Assembly (NCBI RefSeq): GCF_905233635.1
Contig: NZ_CAJODG010000070.1
Span: 1 to 16,581 of the forward strand
Direction: 5' to 3'
DNA from: Selenomonas sp. AE3005
Lineage (GTDB): Bacteria; Bacillota; Negativicutes; Selenomonadales; Selenomonadaceae
DNA length: 16,581 bases
The position numbers were made by a program, and so were the translations under genes. A model generated the notes under the pieces. The model was not told the origin of the DNA. It did no database searches and saw only the letters and a list, made by a program, of their open reading frames with translations. Positions 14,863 through 16,581 of the stretch are shown here, in pieces (positions within the stretch are counted from its first letter, which is position 1; each line of letters begins with the position of its first letter).

Positions 14863-15363
14863 TTACAGCAGTAGTTTCTTAAGTTCATCAGCCATCCACT
14901 TCTGGCGTTTTTCCATAAATTCGTCAAAGTTTTCCAGGCTGTAGTCGATATTGGGAGGCAGGTATTTTACGTTTTGCTTATTGGCAGGATCTTGCAGCCA
15001 CTCAATGAGGGGCGTGGCGTTTTTACTGCTGTTCTCCCGGCCTTCGAGGATTTGCAGGTTGGCCAGGGTGTTGCGTTTGTGCTGCCATTGTTTAATCTTT
15101 TCGTCGGTCATGACTTGACCGTTGGGGAGTTGGAGTTTATCCAATCCTTCATCAAAGGCGGCATAGGGGTGCATGTGATCCTGATGGAAGGCATTTTGAC
15201 TGTATCTAAGATGTGGATAGAGAAGTGTCAGAATCATAAAGGTATAGGCGCTCTTTTCATAGTCGTCAAACCAGCCGTCGATATCTTCGGCCTTGAATTG
15301 AAGGGCTTTTTCGCCGGCGAAGGAAAGCTGCTGGAGGAAGGCAAACTGGAATTTATAGCGCCC
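14863..15363 (-). pseudogene. DUF262/DUF1524-type protein, 3' part after a frameshift
   Basis: From about 15363 the minus strand continues the DUF262 protein in a different frame (RYKFQFAFLQQLSFAGEKAL, then GWFDDYEKSAYTFM) through LLYPHLRYSQNAFHQDHMHP to TAA at 14863. The HQDHMHP sequence is the His-rich HNH-like motif of DUF1524 nuclease domains. An internal ATG at 15237 could start a 124-residue protein, but there is no strong ribosome site and the protein sequence clearly continues upstream of it. Restoring one base would join this part to the N-terminal frame as a single protein of about 568 residues, a normal length for the family. Confidence 0.75.
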
Positions 15364-16568
15364 AGCGCCGTGTTGGCGGCCTGACCGAATATGCGGCGCA
15401 GCTGGGAAATGACCAGATACTTCCTTATTTCCAGGCGTACCTTATTTGACGTGTCATCTTTGAACGCCTCCGGGCCATAGTTATAGCGGTAGTAAATAAC
15501 CGGCAGAATGGCATTTTTCGCAATGATGTTTTCCGAACTGAAGCCCAGTTCGCTCAGCATGGTTATCGTGTCCTTTATAGCTGCAGTAATCGCCTTCCAG
15601 TTGCCCTCTATCTTTTTTACGCTGTCTTGCCCGAAAGACTCTACTTTTAGCGCGATAGGCATATTCATGATGTACAGGCAAACACGCATGATAAAGTCAT
15701 TGGAGAAATTGTAGTGCTCGCCAATGCTATTGATATCCTGCAGTAAGTCGTCAATTTCCTCCCGGCCATTATTCCAATAGGACACGATAGTAGAAAATAA
15801 CAGGTCAGTTTTAGAAAGTACCGTACCGCCGGCATTCACACGCACGAAAATGTCCAGCACATCGTCGATAGACTCCGACTCAACCTCAAAGTAATTGATT
15901 AGTTTCTGCACTTTTATTCTGTTGAACAGGGCATTTATGTTCCTGACAGCCAGACGGTCTGTAACCCAGCCCTTGTTTATCAGCATTTCTGTAAGGTCTT
16001 CTGCCTGTGCAAACTGCACGATGTCCTTTACACGATACAAGAGTTTTGTTTCTTCCGTATCATTGGCTTCGTTTTCTGTCAGAAAGACGAAATTATGTAG
16101 TTCATCATCACTTTGTGGATTGCTATGCAGGTCGAGATATAGCTCTTTTTTCGGGAACGCGGCGTTATTGTCCCAGTGTTTGCGTGGCAGTTTCAAGCTG
16201 AGGCTGCCCATAAGGGCAATGAAAAGGGAGGTCAGCCTTTGCTGACCGTCCAAAGCCGAAACTATGCATTCGTCAGGGTTATCTTCATGTATGCTGAAAG
16301 GGAAATTGGCAGGCTGATTTCTAAAACGGTCACGCTCATGATAATCTTTGATGAACTGATACATGTAGTATTGTCTTTGATTAGCGACAGATTTCTTCAC
16401 CTTCCAAAACAGAAACGTGCCAAAAGGATAGCCGCGGAGAATCGAATCCATCAGCTTGACCACCTGCTCTTCTGACCAAATGTACTTTCGTTGAATAGCC
16501 GGCAGATATAGGTGATTATGGTTAATGTCGTCTATTATGGCCGCGATTGTTGTTTCTTTATAAGACAT
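15234..16568 (-). pseudogene. DUF262-domain protein (GmrSD/SspE-like), N-terminal part, frameshifted
   Basis: ATG at 16568 is preceded by GGAGGG seven bases upstream. The frame gives 444 residues, of which about the first 402 are authentic. DUF262 motifs are clear: LPAIQRKYIWSEEQVVKLMD (22-41), GYPFGTFLFW (46-55), SALDGQQRLTSL (104-115) and IFVRVNAGGTVLSKTDL (240-256). DUF262 is a ParB/sulfiredoxin-like nucleotide-binding fold found in GmrSD type IV restriction enzymes and in SspE, where DGQQR is functionally important. After RIFGQAANTALG the frame turns into a Ser/Pro-rich nonsense tail (NSSLPSSSSFPSPAKK) and stops, while the true C-terminus continues in another frame. The likely cause is loss of one G in the run at 15361-15363. 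If expressed as is, the product would lack the nuclease domain. A defence role is inferred from the family; no partner gene is visible before the window ends. Confidence 0.85.
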
Positions 16569-16581
16569 GAAAGTTCCCTCC

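Noticed and set aside
1..16581. CRISPR array, rRNA, tRNA or complete insertion sequence
   Set aside because: No spaced direct-repeat array, no tRNA cloverleaf, no rRNA segment and no transposase frame were seen on either strand.

Overview
The window looks like chromosomal DNA of a Negativicutes bacterium, most likely a Selenomonas-like member of the Selenomonadaceae. This is an inference from gene order (yybS-gdpP-rplI-lon-dnaB, a Firmicutes block usually found near the replication origin), from the protein sequences, and from a giant Thr/Ala-rich surface-type protein beginning with an FDLQ-type N-terminus. No rRNA or tRNA gene is visible to confirm it.

Region 1 (1-6685, all minus strand) is a tightly packed housekeeping operon. 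It runs from right to left: a YybS/DUF2232 membrane protein, GdpP-type cyclic-dinucleotide phosphodiesterase, ribosomal protein L9, a LonC-type protease, and replicative helicase DnaB, whose last few codons lie outside the window. Stops, starts and Shine-Dalgarno sites overlap or nearly touch, which implies translational coupling. A good promoter (AAGACA-17-TATAAT) precedes yybS.

Region 2 (about 6750-8046) holds a solitary tyrosine recombinase gene on the plus strand. Near-identical 16-bp direct repeats (AGTACnnTTTTAGTAC) lie immediately before and after it. The right-hand copy overlaps a perfect 9-bp inverted repeat with a 6-bp spacer, the layout of a tyrosine-recombinase core site. A perfect 22-bp palindrome follows, just upstream of the next gene.

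Region 3 (8047-12732) is one 1561-residue protein with no cysteine, rich in Thr, Ala, Asp and Gly. It has degenerate RTX-like calcium-binding motifs in its C-terminal third and an FDLQMFA motif at the N-terminus, but no classical signal peptide. A strong terminator follows.

Region 4 (12841-13893) is a two-gene unit: a 52-residue membrane peptide and a zinc-ribbon/transmembrane/extracytoplasmic-domain protein. It has its own extended -10 promoter and a terminator closely related to the previous one.

Region 5 (13894-14862) is decayed or RNA-rich. It contains a C-terminal fragment of an ATPase-like protein (minus strand) and two convergent promoter-driven transcripts. The minus-strand one is a compact structured RNA of about 140 nt with an excellent promoter and Rho-independent terminator. 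The plus-strand one starts with a related sequence and leads to a possible 42-residue hydrophobic/basic peptide. The layout resembles type I toxin-antitoxin loci, but the shared segments are inverted rather than direct. This is the best candidate for something undescribed.

Region 6 (14863-16568, minus) is a DUF262/DUF1524-type (GmrSD/SspE-like) defence nuclease gene, split by an apparent one-base deletion in a G run.
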